Assembly: GCA_950295325.1 (NCBI GenBank)
Contig: OX485806.1
Coordinates: 46,867,169-46,931,168, forward strand
DNA from: Polytrichum commune
Lineage: Eukaryota > Streptophyta > Polytrichopsida > Polytrichales > Polytrichaceae
DNA length: 64,000 nt
Direction: 5' to 3'
The notes beneath the pieces were generated by a model that was not told where the DNA came from, made no database searches, and saw only the letters and a program-made list of their open reading frames with translations. Below are positions 24,140 to 36,700 of the stretch, in pieces (within the stretch, counting starts at the first letter, position 1; the number at the start of each line of letters is the position of its first letter). Made by a program: the position numbers and the translations under genes.

Positions 24140-25681
24140 TATTAGCCTTTGGGCTAAACATAGGTATCAAGAAAGAAAGAAAAAATAGTCTCAATTGAAT
24201 ATTTGGTGAATATTCAAAGTCAAAACTACTAGCTTCCTTGAACCAATCCATAGGCCCCTTGTATGGCAACCTTGCATATGATGAGGGCCCCCACCTTTAT
24301 TGCCTAGAACCAACATAACATAGTTGGGTACTAAACCCAAACTACATCAAAGCCCAAGTAGTAATGATATGCAAAGCCACATGGCTACCTCCATGATCCC
24401 ACCCGGTTCGCTTGCAAAACCATCACCTTGCATCCCGGGAACCGACCCTCTTGCATCTTGGGAAATGACCCTTTTGTGCTTTGTGAGCTTACCTCCTTGG
24501 CATTGTGAATAGAATGGCTAGAATAGGCATTGACAAGCCACCCAAATCCCACCTTGAACCAACCCGAGACAGAGTGGAACCCGTTACCTACCCTACATGG
24601 AGGTAGTGGAGGCCGCTATGAAGTGGCACCATTAATGGCACCTAAAACCGTCACTCCGTGGGCCCATACACTCCTACACCGCCAGGTACGGTTCAAGGTT
24701 GTAGAGTGTTGGCAATTGGGAGGCGTTTATAAATGTTGGTTTTGGATGGGGTGTTGGTTTTAGCACCCTCTACCTTACATGTTGTAATGAATCTTGAGAA
24801 GCAAGTCCGCCCGCTATGTGCCTAGATCACATCATAGCCCATGAGACAAACCATTTCTTTCATGCCCTACCCCTTAAACTTGCTCCCACATGTTTCATCA
24901 AACAATGTGGGACATTCCCTTTTTGGTGCATGGTCATTCTTCTTGGTCCACATTTAATTCACACCTAGTGAGGAGCCAAGGCTTTCAAACTAATTTTTTA
25001 AGAAGTTGGACCGTGGAAGTTGGACCATGAACTTGGACCATTAAAAAAGGCCCTCTTCCATGGTCCGACTTCATGGTCCATAGTGTAAACCGCTTTAAGA
25101 AGGATTGCAAATTTTCTCGATAAATTCTTTCCTTAGATTGAAATTATTGTGAATTTTTGAGGAGGATGTGCGTAAGTCCAACACAACATGAATATGGACA
25201 CCGATACGCAAGTGGCATGTAAGAACATGCACCAAAACAAACATGTGTTTAATAATGTTCGAAATATTATAACCATTCTAGGCTCCATAGTCAACATGAT
25301 TGGGGGCCCTATACGGTCACTTAATGAGCACGAGATTTTTCACTTTCATAATGGATAAGACATTCATGCAAACTCCACAAATCATGAAGAACATTGCTAT
25401 TGTCTCAATTAGGATTTACGAACCATATCGTAGTAATCGTGTGTTTCATATCATACAAAAAGTGGGATTATTGAAAAATGTAACCATTTAAGACCCATAT
25501 ACCTCAATGAGAAACAAAAAATATATTTTCTGTCTCAATAAGAAATTTTTGAAAGGGTGGATGAAAATGAAAAAGGGTGGCGATTGATGGCGTATGCATA
25601 TATTTGTAAAAATGATTTGAATAATATTTTTTATAAAATATATCTTAAAAAATAGTCACAAATGTACTCAACATTTATCCA
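24137..25681. other. Spacer without recognisable gene
   Basis: Non-coding. TTGGACC/GGTCCAA words recur around 25005-25080. Positions 25164-25213 match 36961-37010 in inverted orientation at 45 of 50 bases. Confidence 0.5.
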
Positions 25682-25985
25682 CAACTAGTGATTGATTTCC
25701 ACTAGTTGAATGCAACATATACACAAAATCTTGGAAAAAAAAAGGTTTTCCATGTTCAACAATTACTTCTCAAACACAAAGTTATAAGTGCACCCTTACA
25801 GGAGACGTTCATCCAATGTATATTCAAATTTGTGCAACTGGTGAATGCGTTTCACTAGTTGAATGCAACATATACACAAAAACTTTGAAAAAAAAAAGGG
25901 CTTCCATGTCCAACTGTTCTTTCTCAAACAAAAAATTAACAGTAGTCCCTTACAGAAAACTATCATCCAATACAACCTATAATGT
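25682..25985. repeat. Two-copy tandem repeat, period 153 bp
   Basis: CAACT(A/G)GTG...CACTAGTTGAATGCAAC begins at 25682 and again at 25835. It is followed in each copy by CATATACACAAAA, an A-run, TTCCATGT, TTCTCAAACA, CCCTTACAG and CATCCAAT. The copies are diverged but colinear. The function is unknown. Confidence 0.88.
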
Positions 25986-26396
25986 CCTTAGATAGATCTA
26001 ATTCAATTTGAAGATTTAAAATACATCAAAAGTATTCATTGGATCATAAATTAATGGAATTGGACACATGTGCTAATTTGCAATCATTTTTGTCAAAGAA
26101 AGAAAATAAAAGAAAATAAAAGGGAAAGAAAATACAAATCAAATAAAAATGTATGTCAATGCATTTATGCGTTGACATGCAATGTCCGTGTGCCATCTCT
26201 TATCCTTGTCCGTATGGATTTGGGAGAGGTGGTTTGATGACTATGTTAGTAGGTGGACTCATACTTAGTTTGTTAGTATTATTTATTGTATTTAGGTATA
26301 TAACGGTGTTGTGTGTGTTTATTGAGTGGGGATGGGGCTTGTGTCTTTTGTTAAGGATGATGTGGGTGAGATATCGAATGGAAATTTGAGAGAAGG

Positions 26397-26836
26397 TTAT
26401 GGGAGTTTGTGGACTTTGTTATTAGAAAATTTAAGATCTAATAAATTTCTGGTGGTGGTTTTGTGTATGGTGCCTCTTGGGAGGTAGTATGTGCATGAGA
26501 GGAGGCATGAGGATATTATATTTATTAGGGTATGGTCATTGATTTTTTCATCGTTGATAAGTGTGAAGCATTTTGTGGCGGGGTGGACCATTAGTGTGGT
26601 GGTTAGTACGTGTACTGCTTTGTTGCGTTTATTTGTACGAAGGTTGTTTATGTGTTGGTTTGTGTTGCATGATAAGAGATGTAGGCATGTATCATTTTCT
26701 TGAAGTGGGCACAAGTTGCATAATTGGGAGATGTTTTGCTTGATGATGTGTTTTTTTGATAAATATTCATATTTTGCCCATATTGAAATTTAAGGAGTTG
26801 GGTGAGTTTGGCATCTGTTATTCGAGGTGCATCCAA
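26397..26836 (-). pseudogene. LINE A carboxy-terminal Cys/His-rich region
   Basis: Two overlapping frames show TDAKLTQLLKFQYGQ, then a CPLQENDTCLHLLSC segment, then RNKAVHVL and KCFTLIN. This order (QLLKxRYGQ, a CPxCxxxxTWxHxLxxC knuckle, RHNKAV, CFTLxN) is the usual end of a plant LINE polyprotein after RNase H. The knuckle has lost residues and the frames shift, so it is a remnant. Confidence 0.7.
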
Positions 26837-27090
26837 AAGAGGGGGGGATCACTTTAGATGTATGCCTTGGGGGATAGCCATTTTGTTGCATTTGGGATTG
26901 TGTTAGTGGCATGTGATACGAGGGCTTATGTGTATTTGTTTCCTGTGTATTTGTTTCCTATCTAGCTTTTAAAATTCTTGATTGTGCCGCCGTGTTGGGC
27001 TGAGCTAGGGGGGATGGAAGGCCACTTTGGTGTTTGATGTCCGATGTCCGATATGATGGAGGGGGTCTCTAGGACTCGGGGTTTGAGTGC

Positions 27091-27498
27091 TCATTGTTTG
27101 GCAAGTTTGTCAACTCCATCATTGCCTCGGATGTTTGTGAGTGCTCTCATTTTTTTGATGGAGATGTTATGGTTTGAGGTTTTGATGGTGTAGATGGTGT
27201 AGATGATGTGAGCTATGAGGAGTTTATTTGAATGGTTGTTTTGGGAAGATGGATATCTTATATGGCATAGTAGAAGGTATTTATTATTCAGGCTATTTGT
27301 GAAGATGAATGTATATGTGGTGAGTATTTTGGTATGCTCTATGGCAAGAAAGAAGGCGTATATTATGAACTCAAGATGATTTGGGTATCCGGATAGTTTT
27401 TTGGGTATAGATATTTGTAGTGGGTCATTGAAGACTCCAGAATTTGTGATGTTACCATTTCCTTCCCTATTTGAGGGGAAAGTAGATGACCCATCCAT
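27091..27498 (-). pseudogene. LINE A RNase H domain
   Basis: An open stretch of 135 residues. LEFIIYAFFLAIEHTK and FIFTNSLNNKYLLL match the first catalytic regions of a LINE RNase H. The closing KMRALTNIRGNDGVDKLAKQ matches the (H)xxIxGNxxxDxLA box, with the usual histidine replaced by leucine. The domain would remove RNA from the RNA-DNA hybrid during reverse transcription. The replaced residues make it probably inactive. Confidence 0.78.
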
Positions 27499-29536
27499 AT
27501 ATTATGATTGGGTGGGTGGGTATTTAAAGGGGGGTGATGGTTATCTTTTGGGGGAGGAGTGTGTGATGTGGTAACGGGTGATAGTCAAGGGGAGGTGTAG
27601 GTTGCATGGTAAGATGCCATTTTTTAGGGGATTTTGGTGGTTATAGTTGTTAAGGTTTGGTTGTGGTGGATGTGTGTACTTGGATAAGTGGTATTTTTTG
27701 TAGGATATTTGGTGTGAGTGAATGGATGGAGCTGGTAATTTCATTTTGGCAATGTAGGTTTGTGATAATTGGTTACAAGGTAAGGAATGGTTATTTGGTG
27801 TTGTAATATTACGAAAGTTTTGGGATGGTGTATATTGGATTGTGTGGGGGGGGGGGGGGGGTTGGGAGGGGGTGATTAATTGTTAAGATTGGAATTACAT
27901 TTGTATGGTGGAAGGGTTTAAATGTGTTATATGTTCAATCATCATGGTTTAATACCATTATTGTGGCGGAATGGGATTTTTTGGGTCACTAAGCGGGACC
28001 ATTTCAAGGCTTTTGGGGCAAGTGCTATATTTATGATGTGTGTAAGACCGTTACCACTCCGTTGGTGGGAATAAGCTAGGCCAAACATACCAAAATTTAT
28101 ATTTGTCATATGATGAGTAATATTATGTGAATCTTACAGGGCATGTGAATGGATTTGAATAGTAAAAGTGTGTGAGTTGAAAGGTGTTAGTAAGGTTGTT
28201 TAGGATATTTGGTGGGAGGGTGTGGTGGTTTTAGGTGATGTGGGATGATATTGGGGAGAGTCTAGGTAAAGTTTTAATGTATCAATTGGTTAGAAAGAGA
28301 TTTTTTGTGCCAAAATCTTGTGGGGGGGGGGGGGTGAGAGGGCGGGTGTATTCAAGTGTTGTAATTTTCCATAGCCATACGAGACATTCCAATGTGATGG
28401 TTGTTTGGTGGTTTCTTTGTTGGTCGTGGATCTGCGCGAAAAGGGGGTGTATTTGTATGGAGTGGTTTGTTGATGTGATATATTTGTTTGGGTTGCATTC
28501 TTAGAAGTGTAGGCATAGGTGTGGGATAGAGATGCTAGGTTGTATGTCTTGGCAATGTTTTTGTTGTGTGTTTTTTGTGTTTCCGTAGGTTTGAAAATTA
28601 TGGTTTTTTGTTTTGTGTGTTGGGCTAGTTTGGCAACAAGTAGTAGATTATGTTCGTAGAAGATGTTATTGGGCTTTAACAAGTGGGTATGTGGGATCCA
28701 TTTTGTGTGTGAGATTTGATGGTGGTTCTAGTGGCATTGGAAGGAAAAAAAAATAATGTTTTGGCTCCCAATTATATTTCCAATGTGTAAGCTTGAAGGT
28801 GGATATGTTTGTAATTGGGGTGCCACCAAGTTGTTGAGGGCGATTTGTCCGGTTTGTGGGTGTAGGGAGGTGGTTAAGGGTGGAGGTTGGTGTGTTGTTA
28901 GTGTAATGTGTGGGAGGGATGATTGGTATGGCCTATAGTAGGTGACATGTATGAATATGGCAACCGCTTGTAGTGGTGCATTTTTTTGAATTTTGTATAG
29001 TGTTTTTGTTGGAATTCATGGAATGTGAGCACTTTGGTGCTTGTGGGGTCTTGGAGTTGGGGTAGGGTGGCTATGGTAAAATGTGGCAATTCATTTTAAA
29101 TTTTTTTTTTTGGGGTGGGTGTTTGATATTTGATTTTATGTGCATTGGTAAGTATGATATGTTGCTATAAGTTGTATGTGTATGGGTGTAGTGTGGGGAT
29201 GTGATTGAGAATTTGTGGGTTTTTTGTTGGTGTATGTAGTATTGTCGAGGTGTTAGTAGTGATGGTTTTTGTGTGATTTGGGTTGTGAGGGATGAGTATG
29301 TAATAATGTTGAGGAGGAGGATGATATTGGTGAAGTGTAAGCTATGGTATATGTTGGAGTTGGGTATAAGATGATTGTGGCGTTTGCAAGTTGTTTTACT
29401 TTATCGAAGGTATTTTTTGTTGGGGTGTTTTGATGTAGTGATTTTTTGGGGTAGTGATGTTGTTGAAGGAGGCGGTTGAGATATTTGTGAGGTCTTAAGT
29501 TTGACCAAAACATTTTTGCAAGGGTTTTGTTTGTAA

Positions 29537-30067
29537 TTAAGCATAACATATAAGCAATGCAAAAGGCAAATGCACATTGTATGAATTTGTATTATTTATT
29601 TGTAAATTGAAATAGAGTAAAACAATAGGTATGTGAGCCATTGATGAGTGCACTAGTGTTGTGCTAATCATGGGATTTTGTTGGTATTTGTGATGGTTTG
29701 GTGACGGGCTTTGGTGGAGAGCGTTGGAAAACCCCAGTGGCACTTGAAGTTGCAAGGTGATGCCTCTTACATATGTGTTAGTTGATGTGGTGGGGTCCGG
29801 GGAGGTGGCGGCTAGAGTTTGTATGATGTTGTGGAAACGGTGTTTGGATTGTTGAAACTCCACAACCATGGTGCTCATGATGTTGTGAATGTTCATGGCA
29901 TGAATTTGGAATAAATTTGTGGAGGCTCTGACCTGCATGTATGTGTTGAGGTTGATGTTGTTAGTGAGTGTGGAAAGTTTCCCATCTGCCATATTAAACA
30001 ACTCCTCTATGGTTTTGTTGAAGAGTTTTCCTAAGACTGGGGTGGAGGTGACGCCGGTGTCTTTCAT
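29537..30067 (-). pseudogene. LINE A ORF1-like protein segment
   Basis: A 176-residue open frame containing NIHNIMSTMVVEFQQS and HNIIQTLAATSPDP. The same signature (NIHNIMSTVAMEFQQS, HNIMQTLVAT) is encoded on the plus strand at 34507-34821, so the two are copies of one repeat family in opposite orientation. No nucleic-acid-binding motif was recognised; the ORF1 role is inferred from its place upstream of the RNase H part. Confidence 0.65.
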
Positions 30068-30540
30068 GGGTTGGACATTTTGAGCAATGTTTTTCTCATG
30101 GGAGCTTGTGCTAGACGGATAGTGGGTTTTTTGGGCTCCGAACCTTCTATGCTCTCTCTATGCGGAATGAAATTGACTCTCCATCCAAGGATGTATGTAG
30201 ATTTGTGAAGCCACTTTGTATGTACCGTTGCATTGAGACATTAGATGTGGCACCATCTAGCCTAGATGCCCTCAACATGGTTGGCGTTGTACCTTAGTTG
30301 ACTTTGACAATATTGTTCTTTCCAAAAATCAATTTAAGGGTCTTGATGATTTTTGCTTGGGATTCCTATTGAGAGAGGATGTTGGTGACAAAGATGGTGC
30401 TTATCTTTAGTTCCGATGGGTTGTTGACATCTTTGTCCTTGGTGTTGCTTACTTTGAGTTGTTGGAAAATTCCCATGTATATGCGGTAAGCTCTTAGTTG
30501 AAAACCCTACTGACGGAACAAATATAACTGCAAAAAACAC

Positions 30541-31245
30541 AATTCCTCATGTGAAGTGTCTATGGACATTATTTATTATGCAAATTGTCTAAAAAATTTC
30601 ATATATTCCTAATTTTAACCTAAGCATAAGTTAATTATCCTCATTAACAACCTACATATCATCTAAGTGGTGGGTGGTTGTCTTCAAATGGTGGGTCTTC
30701 AATCACTAATTGTCAATGTCTTCATGCAACAAGCTCCAAATGCGATAACCCTCAAGCTCTAAATGCGATAATATATGCATGAACCTCCCACCATAAAGTA
30801 TATATAGAAACCCCCCCTCTTTTTGCATGCTCAACTCAAGTTTTGTTATATGTGCAACTTAAACTATGTTATCCTTGTATGTGAAGGACCCTTGGTTTTA
30901 AACTCATCCCCATGCCCTTATTCATAGAATTCAAGTTCTCAATTAAATAAAATAACTAGTAATTAATACCGTATCATTGGACATCGTCTTTCATTTTTGG
31001 CCAAAAATGAGTTTGAATCTTTTTAAAAGTCTTTAAAATACATGTGTGCCCATTATACAACAAATCATGATGTTATTTGAGTATGTATCTATGCAAAGAC
31101 CATATGTTTGGTTTAGACAATGTCCTATTAGGTACCACAATTGTATTATTGTACCAAAATATGTGTCTCTGTTGCATTATTTTTTGACAGATGAGATTAA
31201 TGAGTCATTGAAGAACCTACAAGAAGGGATAGATGATGAAGCTCC
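30541..31245. other. Spacer between the two LINE-like elements
   Basis: AT-rich sequence without the strong C+A or G+T bias of its neighbours. No gene was seen. Confidence 0.5.
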
Positions 31246-32999
31246 TCAACACCTCAAGTCCCCCAACCCAAATCCAACAACGACTTCACCCAACATATTC
31301 GCGAATGGCACCAAACATAGCGGTGACGACTGAAACAAATAGTGAAACACGAGAGAACATCATACAAGGCTCGAAACACATCCAACACAACATCTAGAGT
31401 ACAACAAGGAAGTAGCCGCCAAAAACATTATTTTGCAGCCCTAATAATGTTATGCGCACTAATCAACCTCAACTAGGCAACAACATCCCACAAACATAAC
31501 TTTAACTCCAATGCCCCCAATATCCTTCCCCCTTCCCTCCTAGATATAAACCAACGCCCTACGCACTCCCGACCAAGATCGCCCAAGGTCCGAACACAGA
31601 GTTGGAGCAAACAAAATTGTTGTAGAAACCCCCTCAACAAGCAAACACCCCAACATGCACGCCACGCAAACACTGCATGCACCATATCCATCTACATCAC
31701 CAGCAACAATCATGCATTAGGAATTGCCTTGAGCACTCAAAGGTATCACAAAACCCTAAACTTTGGATTTGCATTTCGATTCAACATTGCCTCACACTCA
31801 TACAACATCACACAAAATGATGTTACACAACACCGCACACAAAACATCCCACACAATATCGCCACACTACACAAAAACATAAGTGAACACTTACCATAGC
31901 TCGCCACCAACCGGCCACCTCCCACTATCAGCCGATCACACACCATCCATTGAGTATGAACAACAACACACCCATTTTTGTTCCTAGAACCACACACCAA
32001 CCCACCCAACCAACAACCATAATCAATGCAACAGCCCAAAGAAATACAAGCAACCAATGACAATATACACAAGCTCGTAGACACATAAAATCCCTAAACC
32101 TCACAACAATGTACGTCTAGTCAAACACACACAATACCTAAGACAAAGAAAACCACCCTCAAACCCAACACTACCCCCACATCCCACAACCCCCCTCAAA
32201 AAGATATGGGCACCACCTAACCAAAAACAAATAGCTACATAAAGCCTCGAAACGGCATCCTCAACACCCTTAAACATGCCGAACACACCACCTAGTCGGA
32301 GAAAACTACATGAACGAAACCTCAAAATGTCGTGTCACCAAATATCACGTCCCTCCAAAGCCACCCTTAGAGCTCACACAAACCAAACGTTACAACCTTC
32401 TATAGACTATCCAATTACACCCACAAACCACCATCGCCGAAAGACTTTCATACACATACACCCACATTAGACAATGCACATCCCAACAACACTCACTTCT
32501 CATTCTTCACACACAACTCCACACACAATTCTCATTCACTCATTCCCCTCCCACCTCTAGCATTCCCCTTTATCCACCTCTCAGCTCTCGCACACCCCCT
32601 ATTTTGACCAAGACCGTGGGTACCCTAGGACTAGACCACCATAGTGAAGGAGAACGACACCCCACACCACCACCTAAGCGCCCCAGGATACACATGGATG
32701 GCACAAGGAAGGCACTACCAAGCAACCCCTTCAACTCGTGGCAGACTCATAAGTGCAACGTTGCAGCAGCCACCGGAGCACACAACTCCCGAGGACGCAC
32801 AACAATCGAAATAGCAACAAAGGCAATGACACCAACAAATCTCCCAAGCACACAACCAAGGAAGTGGCAATCGGGACAACAACACAAGGTAACCCTTTGG
32901 GCATGCAACAAGGTAATCAAAACACGGAACCAGCCATGATGCCACTCGTCAACCTCCCAAGGCAACACCACACGATCCGACTTGCAGCACCTCCGCAAC

Positions 33000-33580
33000 G
33001 CACAACACTTGCATACAACACCTCACAAGTAAACAACAAAGGAGCAAGAAACAACCGCAATGCAAACAACTAACTACACAAAAACAAAAAGGTAAACATA
33101 GATTCCCCCCACCACCAATCCACACACTATACACCCAATATTGAAATCACCCACCAGGTTGGACCATGCAAAACACACACAAAAGGACAAAACGCCCAAA
33201 GAGGCTTGGCCCAACAACACCTAGCAGAATAATCAAAACAAAGAGCCAGCCAAGAGGCCACCAACCCTCCAAAAGCAACACACGTTCAACAACCCCCAAA
33301 GACATCAGAGCCCACTAGGTGTTGCTCACACAACTCGATTTACAACACCCCTGTAGCACACAATACCTACACACAACACACCACAAGTCAACAACAAAGG
33401 AGCAAACGTAAACCCCAGCAAAAACAACCAACCACACCAAAAACGAAAGGTATGCACGGAACCCTCCCACCATCACTCTGCACACCCCACACCCAACACT
33501 GGACTCACTCACCAAGTTGGCCCATGCACAAACACATAAAAATGACACACAACCCAAAGGAGTCAGGCCCAACAACACCC
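33000..33580. repeat. Leader repeat of LINE B, period about 358 bp
   Basis: CAAGT(A/C)AACAACAAAGGAGCAA occurs at 33026 and 33384, followed in both copies by ACACCCAA(T/C)A, TTGG(A/C)CCATGCA and GGCCCAACAACACC in the same order. Further degenerate relatives of the AGCCAAGA(G/T)GCCACCA segment lie near 33245 and 33965. This resembles the tandem promoter monomers in front of some LINEs. Confidence 0.75.
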
Positions 33581-34506
33581 TCTCACACACTTTCAGCATC
33601 CACCCACTACCGCCATCTCAGTCCTTGTACGCCTCCCACTTTGCCCGAGGCCATGCAAATCCTAGGATCAACTGAACAACACCACATACCAACCCTCAAA
33701 CGCAACAAAAAAAACAAAAAACAACTACAACAAACGGGTCATTAGCCACCAATCACACAACAATCAAGGTAACACAAGGGTAGGCAAAAATGGCCAACCC
33801 CCAAGCAAGCATCATGCCCGCAAACACACAGCCAAAGGAGTGGCCAGGAAGATGGCACGTCACAACCCCCCCAAACATACAGTAAAAATCACAACAAGGA
33901 GCCAACTAGGACACTGCTAGCCAACCACCAATGGCACCATAAGTTTGGCAGCCAAGACAAAGAGTCAGCCAAGATGCCACCAGCCAACCTCCAACGGCAC
34001 TATATTGCAAGATGACCTAATCTGACCCCCAATTCCTGACCCCTAGCCATCATAGCCCAAATCAATCACTAGCCGCCACACATGCTAATCGACCAATACA
34101 TGGAATTTCGACAACAAGTCCAAGCCTAGCCGCCAATCTCTCAAAACTTCTAGCCATCACATCAACCACCTCACTATCACAAATTAGACACCAAAGAAGA
34201 CTTAGACATGGACGCCCAACAAGAGAATGTGTCACTGGAGTGAAAAAAAAACTCCTTACAAATGCCATTTGAACGAAACTCCATACAAGTTGCGCATTGC
34301 CGAGAACACACCACAAACGTTACAATACCGCAACCCACGGATTGAAGATGCATTGGAAAGCCAAACCACCAAAAGACAAAAAGCCAATGACTACACTGCA
34401 ACATCCACACCCACAATACCAAGTAAGACCACACCGCCACCAATGGCATGTTGTTGGTGCAACCAAATGACAATTTTGGGATTAAATTCAAAAATTTAGG
34501 ATCAAA

Positions 34507-34821
34507 ATGATAACGTCTGAAGCCTTCACCGACATACTTAAAACCCACACAACGAACATCCACAACATCATGAGCACTGTGGCGATGGAGTTTCAACAAT
34601 CCAACAATCGCATCCACAACATCATGCAAACCTTAGTTGCTACCTTGCCGGAACCTCCCTACACCACCATCGCACGAGTCCCACATGCGCCAAGCACATC
34701 CATGGCCTATGCATATGCGGGAGACACCAACGCACCCCATCCTACACCACCGGGATTTTTCAGCGCCCATTTCCCTAGTCCCTCATCAAGCCTCCACAAA
34801 GACCAATGTCATCTACAATGA
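34507..34821 (+). pseudogene. LINE B ORF1-like protein segment
   Basis: An open stretch of 104 residues with TTNIHNIMSTVAMEFQQSNN and HNIMQTLVATLPEP, then a proline-rich tail. It is homologous to the 29537-30067 segment on the other strand, also at DNA level (CACAACATCATGAGCAC, GAGTTTCAACAATCCAA). It is shorter than its partner at both ends. Confidence 0.65.
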
Positions 34822-35059
34822 GTAGCAAATCCATAGCATGTCCATCAAAGACCTTCATACATAGGATATGTACTATCTACTTATTTATGAATAAAGAGTT
34901 CAATATTTCTCACAACTTACTCCTTGCATGGACCCCTTGCACAATACACACAATGACAAACAAAATATAAACACAAATACCTAAAGTCAACCAACGCCCC
35001 CCCCCCCCCCCCAAACACAAAGGGCCCTTCCACACACATAACCCACGACCCCCACACAC

Positions 35060-35990
35060 TCCCAACCAGTGTTTTTTTTTTCAAAAGAAATGGGTCTCTA
35101 CATTGGCTCTTGGCCCATCCATTGGCTAGCTTCTTTGGCAATTTGAGTTGGCTTGAAGGAGCCCTAGCTGGCCACGTGGGATGACTTAACATATGGCGAA
35201 TGCGACTAGATGTCATAGAAGGTTTGAGTATGTGGCGATATATAATTTTTTTGGGGCGAGTGTATGTGGCTATGTTTTGCCAACGTAGAGTTGAAATATG
35301 GCCCCCACTTCCTACGTTGTTGATGTAAATGTGGCTAATACAACCCAAAGTACATCAAAATTTGGCTACATCTAAGATTCAATGTACAAAAAATATTTGT
35401 TCCACGGCCCATGGGAAGAATGCTCAAAAATATGGCTACAGCCTATACATGTGAGGTATTCCTCCTCAAATACAAGGAGAGGGCCACAAGAACATGTCCC
35501 ATAACCCTTGTCCAAACCCCAATGAGCAGAAATAAAGGAAAAAAAAGACGGCTTGGCTTGGCTTGGCTTGGCTTCAAAGTTAAACAAAAAGTGCCCACCT
35601 ACAGAAACCTAGGGAGTCTAAACTTGCTGGGGCCTGCCTCGAAAACCCGGCAGACCGTAGGACGGTGGGGATTTTTTGTTAGCAGGAGCACAGGTGGCTT
35701 CAGAGTGGCGATGGAGAAGCACACAACGGGCTTGGGGTGGCGAAGGCAGCAAAGGGAGGAGATGACGGAAGAGGCGAGGGGTTGGAGTGAGGGTTAGGGT
35801 TTGGGCCCCCTATCCCTCGGCCGTTAGATCGACGGCGATACGGACGGCCGTGATTGAGCCGGGGGGTGGCCTCTAACACCGTGGTAACGGGGCCGGGTTG
35901 GCTACAATGCATGCCGCCCGACCCGGTTTGAGGCTAACCCAACGGGCATTTTCAAAATAAACCATGTGTAAACATAGCATGGCCCTAACT
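35060..35990. other. Unassigned segment within LINE B, with a (GGCTT)n tract
   Basis: The base composition differs from the C+A-rich flanks, and the part at 35640-35930 is GC-rich. A five-copy GGCTT microsatellite lies at 35550-35574 and a TTAGGGTTT telo-box near 35793. It could be an insertion into LINE B, but no terminal repeats or target duplication were found. Confidence 0.4.
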
Positions 35991-36700
35991 AGTGTAGCAA
36001 AAAACATCTGTAGCCAGATATAAAAACGCTGCTCCCAACAACAAAAAACATACACAACAAAGATCCACAAAAACACAAACACCCAACCCCCCCACTATCC
36101 ACAACAACATAAATCACCCAATACAACATACTATGCACGCACCATAGTAGTCATAATTCTCCCCATAATAATGCAAGTCCATAATACACTCCCACATAAC
36201 ACGCAACTACCAACCCCTCACAAATACCAAATACACCAACCCAATCATAAATCCTCGATCACCTCCCCACACCATACGCACCCAAACAATACACAACAAC
36301 CACGCCCCCCCCCCCCCTAAACCCACCTGTAGATTTCATGAACCACATAGGCAATTTCTACTACATAAACCACATACACCTCAAAACCCCAAAAATCAAA
36401 ATTAAACAATACTACACATAAAATGATGCTACACTCATCCTATTAAGTGGAAACAAACTCAGCCCCCCTCATACATGTCCTCAAAAACCTCCCGCAAAAG
36501 TACACTCAAAGACAAAAACAAATCTTCATACTAGACACAATAACACTGAAAACCCACTATACCCACCTTGAAGAGCTATTTGCACCCTACCTAACCCAAA
36601 ATACTCCCGACACCAATAATCAAGACCAAACCCACCTCCGCAAACACAACTCATTCCTCGAAATATCAATTCTATATGGGAATGTGCATATGGGTTAAAG

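Larger units (their letters stand above)
26390..30540 (-). mobile_element. LINE-type retrotransposon A with RNase H, degenerate
   Basis: Minus-strand non-LTR retrotransposon. Reading right to left: an ORF1-like segment (30067-29537), about 2 kb where endonuclease and reverse transcriptase are expected but too broken to assign, an RNase H segment (27498-27091), then a cysteine/histidine-rich carboxy-terminal segment (26836-26397). The sense strand is extremely rich in C and A; for example, plus-strand 28201-28260 contains no C at all. A G-run of more than 12 bases lies near 27846 and a shorter one near 28321. The limits are approximate; no poly-A tail or target duplication was identified. Confidence 0.75.
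31246..36700 (+). mobile_element. LINE-type retrotransposon B, C+A-rich, degenerate and interrupted
   Basis: Plus-strand relative of LINE A. About 3.2 kb of C+A-rich leader with internal repeats (31246-34450) precedes an ORF1-like segment (34507-34821). Strong C+A bias resumes at about 36000-36700, after a differently composed piece at 35060-35990. C-runs lie near 34999 and 36304, mirroring the G-runs of LINE A. The open stretch at 36447-36698 may be polyprotein sequence but shows no motif. No reverse transcriptase or RNase H was found, so most of the coding part is missing. The limits are approximate. Confidence 0.65.

Noticed and set aside
31473-32325. Several minus-strand open frames in the C+A-rich region
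   Set aside because: Low-complexity shadows of a G-poor strand: the complement has few stops. Translations are Gly/Cys/Val-rich without motifs.
32604-33073. Plus-strand open frames upstream of LINE B ORF1
   Set aside because: Composition-driven Thr/Asn/Pro-rich text within the leader repeats; no domain and no conserved counterpart was seen.
35550-35801. GGCTT microsatellite and telo-box as signs of a telomere or a special replication site
   Set aside because: Five short units and one TTAGGGTTT are common in plant DNA and do not form a telomeric array.
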